The notes below the pieces were generated by a model. The model saw nothing but the letters and a program-made list of their open reading frames with translations, had not been told where the DNA came from and ran no database searches. Position numbers and translations under genes: made by a program. From Rhizobium leguminosarum (lineage in GTDB: Bacteria; Pseudomonadota; Alphaproteobacteria; Rhizobiales; Rhizobiaceae), in NCBI RefSeq assembly GCF_001679785.1, contig NZ_CP016289.1, positions 558,001 to 622,000 on the forward strand: 64,000 nucleotides of DNA, given 5' to 3'. Shown here piece after piece: positions 26,983 to 36,360 of this stretch (its first letter is position 1; each line of letters starts with the position of its first letter).

Positions 26983-27729
26983 TTACGCCGGGGCATTGTT
27001 CTCCCGATTGGAGGCGATGACATCGGCGTGCTTTGGATTGGGGCCGAGTGCCGCGAATTGTTCGGGCAATTTATCCCGCGTTGCTGCGGCCTTTCCCTTG
27101 ACAGCCCGAGCGAGCGCCTTGCGCGTCTCCTCGACGTTCCAGTCGCAGCAATAGACGGGCGTCGATGGCTGTTGGCGCCAGGACTCATCGAGAGACCCAG
27201 AATCGACGGGATCGAAACCAACCTCGTCCACGATGCCCATTACGATTCTTTTCTGAGCCTCATCGTCACCCGCAACGGCCGCTGCAATGCGATCGGGTGC
27301 ACCGACCGGACGCCCGCCATCGGCAAGGGTCGCAGCCAGAATGTTGTTGAAGGCCTTGATAACGCCGCGGCCAATCTTGTTCGAAACCCAGACGCTTTCC
27401 GGCAATCCGTCGTCGATCGCGGCAATGTGCGGATCGCGCATGCCAGGATAGTAGTTGCCCGTATCTACGACCGGGACGTTGGCGGGAAGATTTGCGAATA
27501 GATCCTGCGGAAGCTCTGCAACGGCCGGGAATGGGATCGATAAGATGATCATATCAGCGCCATCCACCACGCCCTGTGCATCAACCGGGGTCGCGCCGAT
27601 GTTAGCAGCGAATGCGTTGAGCTTTTCGGAGGGTTTTGAATTGGTGATCCTGACATCATGCCCTGCAGCGGCGAGCTTGCGTGCGAGGGTACCGCCGATA
27701 TTGCCGGTGCCAAAGATGCCGATTTTCAT
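26983..27729 (-). CDS. NADP-dependent oxidoreductase, F420-reductase-like Rossmann protein
   Basis: 248 residues beginning MKIGIFGTGNIGGTLARKLAAAGHDV, a nucleotide-binding motif of the NADPH:F420 reductase/proC-like group. Further conserved parts are MIILSIPFPAV near residue 60 and NYYPGMRD near residue 92. In bacteria without F420 these proteins are generic NADP oxidoreductases. Divergent from an HxlR regulator 100 bases away, a common pairing for redox or electrophile response genes. Confidence 0.83.
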   Translation of the reverse strand: MKIGIFGTGNIGGTLARKLAAAGHDVRITNSKPSEKLNAFAANIGATPVDAQGVVDGADMIILSIPFPAVAELPQDLFANLPANVPVVDTGNYYPGMRDPHIAAIDDGLPESVWVSNKIGRGVIKAFNNILAATLADGGRPVGAPDRIAAAVAGDDEAQKRIVMGIVDEVGFDPVDSGSLDESWRQQPSTPVYCCDWNVEETRKALARAVKGKAAATRDKLPEQFAALGPNPKHADVIASNRENNAPA

Positions 27730-27744
27730 ATGTTATTCCTTCCG

Positions 27745-27766
27745 TATTTCTGTACTAATGGAAATA
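27745..27766. promoter_or_regulatory. Candidate operator in the divergent oxidoreductase/HxlR gap
   Basis: Inverted repeat TATTTC-N10-GAAATA between the divergent starts at 27729 and 27830, a plausible site for the HxlR protein. A second small palindrome CACC-TTTT-GGTG lies at 27795-27806. No binding evidence. Confidence 0.35.
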
Positions 27767-27829
27767 GGAGCAGATAGCTAAACAGGCAAGAACCCACCTT
27801 TTGGTGTGTTACTGCCGATTGAGGTATGT

Positions 27830-28198
27830 ATGCGGACTGAACACGACTGGAACTGCCAGGATCCCGAGCAGCGAAAGGTATGGGCTGCGGCGACCAGTGA
27901 GGCGCTGCGGGTTCTCGAGGGCAAGTGGAAGACTGTCATCATCTGCCAACTCTTTGCAGCGCATGGTCCCCTCCGCTTTTCTGAGTTGGAACGGCGTGTC
28001 GACGGCGTGAACCAGAAAATGCTCATCCAGCAACTGAAGGAGCTTGAGAAAGACGGAATAATCATGCGAACCGTCTATCCGGAGGTGCCTCCCCGGGTAG
28101 AGTACAGCTTAAGCGGCCTTGGCGTCGCGCTGGGTCCGGCGATGGAAGCTCTGATTGACTGGGCATTACTGCGGCGCGCTGGCATACGTGGTGACTGA
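27830..28198 (+). CDS. HxlR family transcriptional regulator
   Basis: 122-residue winged-helix protein. ALRVLEGKWKTVIICQLFAAHGPLRFSELERRVDGVNQKMLIQQLKELEKDGIIMRTVYPEVPPRVEYSLS is the full HxlR signature (residues about 22-92). A cysteine at position 9 region (WNCQDP) is typical of redox-sensing members. Start ATG has GAGGT six bases upstream. Probably controls itself and the divergent oxidoreductase. Confidence 0.9.
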   Translation: MRTEHDWNCQDPEQRKVWAAATSEALRVLEGKWKTVIICQLFAAHGPLRFSELERRVDGVNQKMLIQQLKELEKDGIIMRTVYPEVPPRVEYSLSGLGVALGPAMEALIDWALLRRAGIRGD

Positions 28199-28531
28199 AA
28201 CGGCGCTCTTTCTATCCAGTTTGGAACTGGCATCAGTCGTGGGTGCACGACTTCAATATCTCAATTCAAACCCGGTGCGACGTCGCGGATTGAAGTCCGC
28301 AGATATGGTGAGTACGCCGTAAGCGAGCGCTGCCAGTGCCACTATCTGGAACAGGGCATTCACACTCGCTCGGAACCAGATCACTGCCTACCGCCAAAGA
28401 AGGCTGCGAAAATCATTGGGTTCGGCGAGTACGGGAAGAAGCACGCGCTTTGCCCCTGGCTTGCAAAACAGAGTGCCATATCAAATTCGTTTGCCCCTGT
28501 GAGGGTGCCACGGGTCGCAAGTAAAGACTGT
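28199..28531. other. 333-base gap without a supported gene
   Basis: Between the convergent HxlR and LysR genes. Contains one 62-codon open frame (28336-28524) with no Shine-Dalgarno and no recognisable product. I see no hairpin with a T tract and no repeat. Confidence 0.5.
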
Positions 28532-29449
28532 TCAAACTGGCGTTCGCTTCGATGCACTTTCGACTGTCATCCAGAATTTCTCAGCTAACTCCGTCATCCG
28601 GGTCCTGGATCGGATGAGTACGATCTTGACCGGCACCATCCACCGTTCGTCGCCGGCCACTGCCAGTTTCCCTTCTGGTTCCAGCTCAGAACTGGCAAGG
28701 CTGCGCGGTATCCAGGCCACGCCTTTTCCCTCAAGTGCCAGCGCTTTCAAGACCATTGCCAAATGCGATGTGAAGACGCGAACCAGATGCAATTCGCTCT
28801 CGACCGGCGAAAGGTTGGCCGCCAATATTCGACCCATTCCCGATTTCTCGTCAAACGATATATGAGGGACGGGAATCTCCGGTGTACCGGGCAATTTATG
28901 GATTGGCGCGCCCTCCTTACCTCTTTGAGCAACGGGGAGAAGAATGTCGCTGGCCAGTTCCACATGCTTGAAGTCGGCTTCATGCAGACGAATTTCGCTG
29001 TTCGGATGGAAGTGGCAGAGCAGAAACTGAGCTCTGCCTTCCGCCATCATCTTTTCGCACTCATTCATATTGTCGGAAAGAAGCCGGATCGGCACCGTTG
29101 CTACCGATGAGCCCAGACTTTGCACCCAACCAGGGAAAAAGGTGAAGGATAGAGCGTGCGTCGCCGCAAACGTTAGGGTCGCAGTGGCGGATCGTTCCTG
29201 GCTCAGGTCGTGGGTCGCCCTTTCGATCCTTTGAAGAATATCATTTGCGGCATCCAGCATGATTTCGCCAGCAGGCGTAATGATGATGCGGTGCGTCGAT
29301 CGATCGACCAGAACGGATCCGCTCCACTCTTCAAAAGCCTTTATCCGACGACCAAAAGCGGGCTGCGTAATATTACGCATCTCCGCCGCTCTTGAAAAAT
29401 TGAGGGTCTCGGCGAGAGCTCGCAAATCTAAAAGCCAGGCAGTATCCAT
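28532..29449 (-). CDS. LysR family regulator of the tartrate locus
   Basis: 305 residues. N-terminal HTH (LRALAETLNFSRAAEMRNITQPAFGRRIKAFEEWSG, residues about 8-43) and a C-terminal effector domain. Divergent from tctC, so it is the probable activator of the tct-ttuC-tarD operon, with tartrate or a related diacid as inducer. The 120-base gap to tctC carries no clear palindrome that I can single out. Confidence 0.9.
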   Translation of the reverse strand: MDTAWLLDLRALAETLNFSRAAEMRNITQPAFGRRIKAFEEWSGSVLVDRSTHRIIITPAGEIMLDAANDILQRIERATHDLSQERSATATLTFAATHALSFTFFPGWVQSLGSSVATVPIRLLSDNMNECEKMMAEGRAQFLLCHFHPNSEIRLHEADFKHVELASDILLPVAQRGKEGAPIHKLPGTPEIPVPHISFDEKSGMGRILAANLSPVESELHLVRVFTSHLAMVLKALALEGKGVAWIPRSLASSELEPEGKLAVAGDERWMVPVKIVLIRSRTRMTELAEKFWMTVESASKRTPV

Positions 29450-29872
29450 CTCGTCCCCCCCACTTGCGGCATCAATTGAAGCCGAAACGGCATTGGACCG
29501 TCAATCGCTTGTTCGCGAATGTTGCGCTGAGGAACGCCGTTGTTGGAGACGACGGCAATGGAGGAAGAAATGAAGTCACTATCGATCATAGCTGCATTTA
29601 CGCTGTCCGTCACCTCGGCTTTTGCGGCCGACTACCCGGAGCGCAACATATTCATGGTGGTTCCCTACGCAGCGGGCGGGCCAACCGATACCATTGCTCG
29701 ACTGACCGCAGACGCCATGTCGAAGGCCATCGGCCAGCAGATTCTCGTGGAAAACGTCGCAGGCGCAGGTGGAACGATCGGTGCCCGACGTGTCGCGGAC
29801 TCCGAGCCCGACGGTTACACGATCCTCGTCCACCATATCGGAATGGCGACGGCTCCCGCGCTTTACAGGCAG

Positions 29873-30823
29873 CTACCTGTTTAGTCCCGGCATTTGATGG
29901 ATAGGATCGATGATGAATCGATCTGGCTCGGAAGTCCACCTTTTGCAGATGAACTCGTAGGGGGTGAGGCCCTTTAGTGTCTTGAGCCTGCGCCCAAAAT
30001 TGTAGGCGTCGATGAAGTCGGCGAGATGCTTTTTCAGTTGTGCGTGATCGTCGTAGTGGAAGCGCTTGACAGTCGCTTCCTTGATCGTCCGGTTCATCCG
30101 CTCGACCTGCCCATTGGTCCATGGGTGCTTAACCTTTGTCAGGCGATGCTCGATCTCGTATTCCTCACAGACTCGGTCGAAGATGTGCTGGAAGGCATTT
30201 TGGTCACAGGCCCGGTTGGTGAACTGGATGCCATTATCGGTCAGGATAGTATGGATGGTGTAGGGCACCGCCGCGATCAGGTTGCGCAGGAACTGGGCGG
30301 CATTCATCTTGCCAGCTTTGGCATAGAGCTCAGCGAAGGCGAACTTGGACGTGCGATCAATCGCCACGAAGAGATAGAGCTTGCCCTCAGCCGTCTGCAC
30401 CTCGGCAATATCGACGTGGAAGTAGCCGATCGGGTAGCTTTTGAACTTTTTCTTCGGTTCTTTGTCGCCTTTCACTTCCGGCAGGCGTGAAATGCCGTGG
30501 CGCTGCAGACACCTGTGCAGGGACGAACGTGTCAGATGCGGGATCGTCGGTTGAAGGGCATAGAGGCAGTCATCAAGAGGCAGCAATGTATGCCTGCGAA
30601 AGGCGACGATGACGGCTTCTTCTTCAAGGGAGAGGATTGTCGAATGCGGGTCCTTCGGGCCTGTCGGAAGATCGGCCAATGATGTCCGTCTCTTCCATTT
30701 GGCTATTGTCTTCTGATTGACCCCATACCGCTTTGAAAGCGCTCTCAGGCTCTCTTCACTATTTTGTATTGCTCGACGGATTGCCTCTGTCGTTGTGGCG
30801 CTCCCGTGTAGAACCTGGCCCAT
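29873..30823 (-). CDS. IS481-type transposase
   Basis: 316 residues. N-terminal HTH (SEESLRALSKRYGVNQKTIAKWKRR) followed by an rve-type DDE core: D in GYFHVDIAEV, D in ILTDNGIQFTN and E in HPWTNGQVERMNRT. ATG at 30823 is chosen because GGAGG lies seven to eight bases upstream; an in-frame ATG five codons earlier contains that site. The reading frame runs through the left inverted repeat and its TAG stop (29873-29875) lies in the duplicated target, outside the element, so the C terminus depends on the insertion site. Confidence 0.92.
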   Translation of the reverse strand: MGQVLHGSATTTEAIRRAIQNSEESLRALSKRYGVNQKTIAKWKRRTSLADLPTGPKDPHSTILSLEEEAVIVAFRRHTLLPLDDCLYALQPTIPHLTRSSLHRCLQRHGISRLPEVKGDKEPKKKFKSYPIGYFHVDIAEVQTAEGKLYLFVAIDRTSKFAFAELYAKAGKMNAAQFLRNLIAAVPYTIHTILTDNGIQFTNRACDQNAFQHIFDRVCEEYEIEHRLTKVKHPWTNGQVERMNRTIKEATVKRFHYDDHAQLKKHLADFIDAYNFGRRLKTLKGLTPYEFICKRWTSEPDRFIIDPIHQMPGLNR

Positions 30824-30879
30824 AGTGCCTCCCTCCATTCTAAGGAAAATAATGCACCATCAAATGCCGGGACTAAACA
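29878..30879 (-). mobile_element. IS481-type insertion sequence in tctC
   Basis: 1002-bp element with perfect 23-bp terminal inverted repeats (starting TGTTTAGTCCCGGCATTTGA at 29878; right end complementary, ending at 30879). Flanked by the 6-bp direct repeat GCTACC (29872-29877 and 30880-30885), the target duplication. Perfect repeats, an intact transposase and an unaltered target indicate a recent insertion. Confidence 0.95.
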
Positions 30880-31551
30880 GCTACCCTACAAGCCAACGGA
30901 AGCTTTTGAGCCGATCGGCCTCGTCAGCGACGCTCCGATGACGGTCATCGCGCGCAACGAATTTCCCCCCGTGACATTTCAGGAACTCATTGCATACATC
31001 AAGCAGAACGGCACCAAAGTAACCTATGCCCATGCCGGGATCGGAGCAGCATCGCATCTCTGTGGCACGTTGTTCATGGCAACGATCGGAACGCAGATGA
31101 CGACAGTTCCCTACAAAGGAAATGGCCCGATCATGACGGATTTGATCGGTGGCCAGATCGATATGACCTGTGACCAAGCGACCAACACGGTCGGGCCGAT
31201 TTCGCAGAAGCAAGTCAAGGCCTACGCGATCACCGGAGAAGAACGGGCTGACACACTACCCGATCTGCCGACGACGACCGAGGCAGGATTGCCTGAATTC
31301 AAACTCGGGGTCTGGCACGGCCTGTACGCACCCAAAGGCACGCCCGAGGACGCCGTGGACAAGCTGACGTCTGCTCTTCAGGCTGCAATGGACGACGCTG
31401 TCCTGAAAGAACGCTTCGCGCAGATCGCGACCATGCCGGCGACCAAGGAACAGGCCACCCAGGAAGCGCTCCGCATCAAGCTCGACACCGAAATCAAACG
31501 GTGGGATCCCATCATCAAGGCTGCCGGTCAGTTTGCAGATTAACGGTGATG

Positions 31552-31581
31552 GTTCGGCTGCGAAAAATCCCGCAGCCGAAC
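31552..31581 (+). other. 11-bp stem-loop between tctC and tctB
   Basis: GTTCGGCTGCG (31552-31562) and CGCAGCCGAAC (31571-31581) form a perfect 11-bp stem with loop AAAAATCC, just after the tctC stop and just before the tctB Shine-Dalgarno. No T tract follows. Confidence 0.65.
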
Positions 31582-31592
31582 GGAGGTCTTTC

Positions 31593-32045
31593 ATGGATAT
31601 CAAGAACATTGCCGCCTCCGGCACGCTGCTGGCTGTGGGGATCGGGTTTGGCATTTCGTCCATATTTGCAATGGACGTCGGATCGGCGCTCCGGATGGGG
31701 CCGGGCTATTTCCCCCTGATACTGTCGATCGTCATAACGGTGATCGGGGTCGCTATCGGCATAAAAGCACTCACGGAGACCGAAACGTTTCGGCCGCAGA
31801 TCGCACCCTTGCGGGCTCTGGCCGCGATCATCGTCGCGCCTATCCTGTTCGGCCTTACCGTCCGTGGCCTGGGGTTCGTTCCGGCGGTGGCGCTCACCAC
31901 ACTGTCTGCCGCATCCGCGGCGGGAGGGCAAAGACCGCTCGTCGTTCTTGCCATCACTCTCGGCATCACCGTGTTCTGTCTGGGCGTCTTCTATTATGGC
32001 CTCGGGCTGCCCGTCCGTCTCATCGGCCCCTGGCTGGGAGTTTAG
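31593..32045 (+). CDS. tctB: Tripartite tricarboxylate transporter small membrane protein
   Basis: 150 residues with four hydrophobic segments and the TctB pattern SALRMGPGYFPLILSIVITVIGVAIGIKAL near residues 31-60. The start ATG has GGAGG. Small integral subunit of the TctCBA secondary transporter, here probably for tartrate. Directly followed by tctA. Confidence 0.9.
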   Translation: MDIKNIAASGTLLAVGIGFGISSIFAMDVGSALRMGPGYFPLILSIVITVIGVAIGIKALTETETFRPQIAPLRALAAIIVAPILFGLTVRGLGFVPAVALTTLSAASAAGGQRPLVVLAITLGITVFCLGVFYYGLGLPVRLIGPWLGV

Positions 32046-32048
32046 GCC

Positions 32049-33557
32049 ATGATGGACCTCATCGGTAATCTTGCGCTCGGCCTCAGCGCCGCCATGACGC
32101 CCTACAACATTCTCTTCTGCTTCGTGGGCACGCTGCTCGGAACGCTTGTGGGCGTGCTGCCGGGGATCGGCCCGACGGCGACGATCGCGATGCTTCTGCC
32201 GATAACCCTGTCGCTTTCACCTGAAACATCCCTGATCATGCTTGCCGGCATCTACTACGGCGCACAGTATGGCGGATCGACAACAGCGATCCTCATCAAT
32301 TTGCCTGGCGAGTCTTCGTCAGCCGTGACGGCTCTGGATGGATACCAGATGGCCCGACAGGGCAGAGCTGGACCGGCGCTTGCAGCCGCAGCACTGAGTT
32401 CCTTCTTTGCCGGCACCATAGCGACCGTGGTCGTGGCCGCACTTGCTCCCCCTTTGACGTCGATCGCCTTGAAATTCGGCTCGTCTGAGTATTTCGGCCT
32501 GATGGTCCTCGGGCTCGCTGCCTCTATCGTTCTCGCACGCGGATCGGTGCTGAAAACGATCGCAATGGTGTCGATGGGGCTCGTTTGCGGACTGGTGGGA
32601 ACGGACATCAATACCGGAGCGATGCGCTTCACGCTTGGTCGGCCGGAACTGGCGGACGGATTGAATTTCGTGGCCGTTGCCGTCGGTCTCTTCGGCATCG
32701 CCGAAATCCTGCGAAATCTGGAAACGACGATCGAGCGAACCGCCGTCGTCAGCCGTGTGGCGGGTCTCTGGCCCAGCCGCGCGGATCTGAAGGCAATGAT
32801 CGGGCCGGCATTCCGGGGGACGTTGCTCGGCTCCGCCCTCGGCGTTCTTCCAGGTGGCGGCGCGATCCTGGCGTCTTTCGCGTCCTATGCGCTCGAGAAG
32901 AAAATCTCCAAGACTCCGGAGCGCTTCGGCAACGGCGCAATCGAGGGCGTGGCGGGACCGGAGGCCGCAAACAATGCAGGGGCTCAGACGTCGTTCATAC
33001 CGATGTTGACCCTTGGCGTGCCCGCCAATCCCGTCATGGCACTTATGATCGGCGCAATGATCATCCAGGGCATCGTTCCCGGTCCGCAGGTCGCGACCAC
33101 CCAGCCTGTCTTGTTCTGGGGATTGATTGCCTCGATGTGGATCGGCAACCTGCTTCTCGTCATCCTCAACCTGCCGTTGATCGGTCTGTGGGTCAAGCTT
33201 CTGACGGTTCCCTACACGGTGCTTTTCCCTGCGATCCTCGCCTTCGCCTCCATCGGCGTCTACAGCGTGAATTCCAACACGTTCGATCTCTACGTGATGG
33301 CAGGGTTCGGCGTGTTCGGCTACGCTTTGTCGAAACTGGATTTCGAGCCTGCGCCCATGCTGTTGGGGTTCGTCCTCGGTCCCCTGCTGGAGGAGCATTT
33401 GCGCAGGGCGATGACGATTTCGCACGGCGACATCTCCGTCTTTGTCACGCGGCCCATCAGCGCGGGACTTCTGGCCGTCGCACTCATAGTGCTCACTATC
33501 GGATTTCTTCCCAACATCGCGAGACGTCGCAAAGAGGTCTTTGTCGAGGAAGACTGA
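32049..33557 (+). CDS. tctA: Tripartite tricarboxylate transporter large permease
   Basis: 502 residues, about twelve membrane segments. Conserved GVLPGIGPTATIAMLLP near residue 37 and the matching repeat LGVLPGGGAILASF near residue 268 are the two TctA motifs, and GVAGPEAANNAGAQTSFIPMLTLGVP follows. Forms the proton- or sodium-coupled carrier with TctB. Its context with ttuC and tarD points to tartrate as substrate. Confidence 0.94.
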   Translation: MMDLIGNLALGLSAAMTPYNILFCFVGTLLGTLVGVLPGIGPTATIAMLLPITLSLSPETSLIMLAGIYYGAQYGGSTTAILINLPGESSSAVTALDGYQMARQGRAGPALAAAALSSFFAGTIATVVVAALAPPLTSIALKFGSSEYFGLMVLGLAASIVLARGSVLKTIAMVSMGLVCGLVGTDINTGAMRFTLGRPELADGLNFVAVAVGLFGIAEILRNLETTIERTAVVSRVAGLWPSRADLKAMIGPAFRGTLLGSALGVLPGGGAILASFASYALEKKISKTPERFGNGAIEGVAGPEAANNAGAQTSFIPMLTLGVPANPVMALMIGAMIIQGIVPGPQVATTQPVLFWGLIASMWIGNLLLVILNLPLIGLWVKLLTVPYTVLFPAILAFASIGVYSVNSNTFDLYVMAGFGVFGYALSKLDFEPAPMLLGFVLGPLLEEHLRRAMTISHGDISVFVTRPISAGLLAVALIVLTIGFLPNIARRRKEVFVEED

Positions 33558-33574
33558 TCGAATTGGAGTATATC

Positions 33575-34657
33575 TTGGAAAACAAAACCAACCGAGTACA
33601 TAAGATCGCCTCCATTGCTGGAGATGGGATCGGGAAAGAGGTCGTTCCCGAAGGCATCAGGGTTCTTGAAGCTGCATCGAAGAAGTTCGGCTTCGAGCTC
33701 CGGATCGATAACTTCGACTTCGCATCCTGCGATTACTACGTGAAGCACGGCCGGATGATGCCGGAGGACTGGAAGTCACAGATAGGTAGCCACGACGCCA
33801 TTTTCTTCGGGGCGGTCGGCTGGCCGAGACTCGTCCCCGATCATATTTCGCTCTGGGGTTCTCTGATACAGTTCCGACGTGAATTCGACCAGTATGTCAG
33901 CCTTCGGCCTGTGCGGCTGATGCCCGGTGTTACGTCCCCTCTGGCTGGGCGTGGCCCAGGCGATATCGACTTCTACGTCGTCCGGGAGAACACTGAAGGT
34001 GAGTATTCGTCGATCGGCGGGCGCATCTTCCCGGGAACCGAGCGGGAAACGGTTCTCCAGGAAACGGTGATGACAAGGGTCGGCGTCGATCGAATCCTGA
34101 AGTTCGCCTTCGATCTCGCCCAAACCCGACCCCGGAAACGGCTGACGTCCGCAACCAAGTCGAATGGCATCTCCATCTCGATGCCGTATTGGGACGAGCG
34201 GGTGGAGGAAATGGCAAAGTCCTATCCGGATATCACCTGGGACAAATATCACATAGATATTCTCTGCGCCCATTTCGTGTTGAACCCCGACCGTTTCGAT
34301 GTGGTCGTGGCATCGAACCTGTTCGGCGACATTCTTTCGGATCTGGGGCCTGCCTGCACGGGCACGATCGGCATCGCCCCTTCAGGAAACATCAACCCGG
34401 AACGAAAATTTCCTTCACTGTTCGAGCCGGTCCACGGAACGGCCCCAGATATCGCAGGGCAGGGGATTGCCAATCCTATCGGACAGATCTGGTCGGCAGC
34501 AATGATGCTGGATCATCTCGGAGAGCAGGAAGCCAGCGCTGCGGTGATGGCAGGCATCGAGACGGTTCTCGCCGATGAGAGGCTGCGGACGCGCGATCTT
34601 AGAGGAAAAGCGGATACCATCACATGCGGAAAGGCAGTCGCGGAAACCCTCCGCTGA
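33575..34657 (+). CDS. ttuC: Tartrate dehydrogenase/decarboxylase
   Basis: 360-residue NAD-dependent beta-decarboxylating dehydrogenase of the isopropylmalate/tartrate group: IAGDGIGKEVVPEGIRVL at the start, YVVRENTEGEYSSIGGR near residue 135, VASNLFGDILSDLGP near residue 245 and LFEPVHGTAPDIAG near residue 290. Starts with TTG at 33575 with GGAG six bases upstream. Together with the tartrate dehydratase gene and the Tct transporter it assigns the locus to tartrate use. D-malate dehydrogenase (DmlA) is a closely related alternative. Confidence 0.88.
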   Translation: MENKTNRVHKIASIAGDGIGKEVVPEGIRVLEAASKKFGFELRIDNFDFASCDYYVKHGRMMPEDWKSQIGSHDAIFFGAVGWPRLVPDHISLWGSLIQFRREFDQYVSLRPVRLMPGVTSPLAGRGPGDIDFYVVRENTEGEYSSIGGRIFPGTERETVLQETVMTRVGVDRILKFAFDLAQTRPRKRLTSATKSNGISISMPYWDERVEEMAKSYPDITWDKYHIDILCAHFVLNPDRFDVVVASNLFGDILSDLGPACTGTIGIAPSGNINPERKFPSLFEPVHGTAPDIAGQGIANPIGQIWSAAMMLDHLGEQEASAAVMAGIETVLADERLRTRDLRGKADTITCGKAVAETLR

Positions 34658-34950
34658 AATGCTTTTCTCGGCATTGCGATGGCGTTACAGCGTGCATTGA
34701 AGCCAAATTGGCATTGCCAGCATATCGATTTCAAGAATTGTTTGGAGGCGGATCGGCGCATTGAATCAAGATATTCAAGGCCGGTGATAAGATTTCCTTC
34801 GATCTTCATCAAGCCAAGATCATCCGACAATGCCAATACGGCACCAATACAAATCGTACCGGCATTGGAATGCTCGGCCTTGTTCCTCTACTAAAGCTAC
34901 AGTGGGCTTGTCCGAGCGCTGTGGAGGTGCAGCAGGAGACTGTAGGGAGG

Positions 34951-35148
34951 ATGGCGCGACAGTTGCTGGATCGCTTCATGACTCAGGCCCGCGCGGTCGT
35001 GAACCTGGTCGGCTACGGGTTGGCGACAATCGCCATCGCCAAGTGGGAAGGCGCTCTCGACCGTGCCACCGTGGAGGCCGTCATCGCCGAACAACGCGGG
35101 GACATTCCCCGCCAGATCACCGCTGTCGCTCACGAAGTTCAGCATTAA
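34951..35148 (+). pseudogene. dctA: Relic of a DctA-type C4-dicarboxylate carrier (C terminus)
   Basis: About 65 codons encode [41 protein letters not shown], matching the C-terminal helix and tail of DctA/GltT symporters (DRFM.EAR...N..GN..AT...AKWE..LD). The roughly 370 residues expected upstream are absent; 34658-34950 has no supported gene. It lies in the gap of the tartrate operon, so a dicarboxylate carrier gene was probably lost there. The conserved asparagine-glycine of the last helix reads G-Y-G, a further sign of decay. Confidence 0.75.
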
Positions 35149-35186
35149 TCAGATACCCAGTCCATCTTATAGAACGGAGAACATAA

Positions 35187-36350
35187 ATGCGTATCGTAGA
35201 CGTTTGCGAAGTTACCAAGCCCATCGCGTCGCCCATCCGCAACGCCTATATCGACTTCTCGAAGATGACAGCCAGCCTTGTTGCCGTCGTGACCGATGTC
35301 GTCAGGGACGGCCGTCGCGTCGTCGGCTATGGCTTCAACTCGAACGGCCGTTACGGCCAGGGCGGCCTGATTCGCGAGCGGTTCAAGGACCGCATCCTGC
35401 AGGCGAAACCGGGCAGCCTGATCAACGACGCCGGCGAGAATCTCGATCCGCACAAGATCTGGTCGACCATGATGATGAACGAGAAGCCCGGCGGTCACGG
35501 CGAGCGCTCGGTGGCTGTTGGTACTATCGACATGGCCATCTGGGATGCGGTCGCAAAGATCGAGGGCAAGCCGCTCTTCCGCATGCTGGCCGAAATGAAG
35601 GGCCGTGAGGCAAATCCGAAGGTCTTCGTCTACGCCGCCGGCGGCTACTATTATCCCGGTAAGGACAACAGTGCGCTTCGCAAGGAGATGCGCGGCTATC
35701 TCGACCGCGGCTACAATGTCGTCAAGATGAAGATCGGCGGAGCCTCGATCGACGAAGACCGCGGCCGCATCGAATCCGTCTTGGAGGAAATCGGTTCCGA
35801 GGCGAAGCTTGCGGTCGATGCGAACGGCCGCTTCGATCTGGAGACGGGCATCGCCTATGCCAAGATGCTCCGCGACTACCCGCTCTTCTGGTACGAGGAA
35901 ATCGGCGACCCGCTCGACTATGCCCTGCAGGCGGCCATCTCCGAATTTTACGATGCTCCGATGGCAACAGGTGAGAACCTCTTCTCCCACCAGGATGCCC
36001 GCAACCTGCTTCGCTACGGCGGCATGCGCGCCGACCGCGACTTCCTCCAGTTCGACTGCGCCCTGTCCTACGGTCTCGTCGAATACCTCCGGACCCTCGA
36101 CGTCCTGCGACAGTTTGGCTGGTCGCCGTCCCGCTGCATCCCGCATGGCGGTCACCAGATGTCGCTCAACATCGCGGCCGGCCTCGGCCTAGGCGGCAAC
36201 GAGAGCTATCCGGATCTCTTCCAGCCATACGGGGGTTTCCCGGACGGCGTAAAGGTCATCGACGGGCACATCACGATGCCGGAGCTGCCGGGTATCGGCT
36301 TCGAAGGCAAGTCTGACCTTATCAAGGTCATGCGCGAACTCGCCGAATAG
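35187..36350 (+). CDS. tarD: D-tartrate dehydratase, enolase superfamily
   Basis: 387 residues of the mandelate racemase/enolase group. Candidate active-site residues are K100, K180-x-K182, D211, E237, E263 and H320, which keep the spacing recalled for Bradyrhizobium TarD with a constant shift of two. Converts D-tartrate to oxaloacetate. Last gene of the tct-ttuC-tarD cluster and followed by a terminator. High similarity of the catalytic set makes TarD more likely than other family members, but I could not align it. Confidence 0.88.
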   Translation: MRIVDVCEVTKPIASPIRNAYIDFSKMTASLVAVVTDVVRDGRRVVGYGFNSNGRYGQGGLIRERFKDRILQAKPGSLINDAGENLDPHKIWSTMMMNEKPGGHGERSVAVGTIDMAIWDAVAKIEGKPLFRMLAEMKGREANPKVFVYAAGGYYYPGKDNSALRKEMRGYLDRGYNVVKMKIGGASIDEDRGRIESVLEEIGSEAKLAVDANGRFDLETGIAYAKMLRDYPLFWYEEIGDPLDYALQAAISEFYDAPMATGENLFSHQDARNLLRYGGMRADRDFLQFDCALSYGLVEYLRTLDVLRQFGWSPSRCIPHGGHQMSLNIAAGLGLGGNESYPDLFQPYGGFPDGVKVIDGHITMPELPGIGFEGKSDLIKVMRELAE

Positions 36351-36360
36351 TCGCGTGTTC

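Larger units (their letters stand above)
29570..31543 (+). pseudogene. tctC: Tripartite tricarboxylate transporter binding protein, split by an IS
   Basis: TctC-type periplasmic protein with signal peptide (MKSLSIIAAFTLSVTSAFA) and mature start DYPERNIFMVVPYAAGGPTDTIARL. The coding sequence is interrupted after codon 103 by a 1002-bp IS481-type element and a 6-bp duplication. Removing the element and one copy of the duplication joins ALYRQLP to YKPTEAFEPIGL in frame, giving 321 residues, the normal family length. The 3' part (30886-31543) is intact. Start has GGAGGAAG. Loss of the binding protein should abolish high-affinity uptake by TctAB unless another TctC substitutes. Confidence 0.93.

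Noticed and set aside
28336..28524. 62-codon open frame between the HxlR and LysR genes
   Set aside because: No Shine-Dalgarno, no motif and unfavourable composition.
32585..33570. Long plus-strand frame overlapping tctA and reading into ttuC
   Set aside because: Its first part is an out-of-frame shadow of tctA; only the part from 33575 is a real gene (ttuC).
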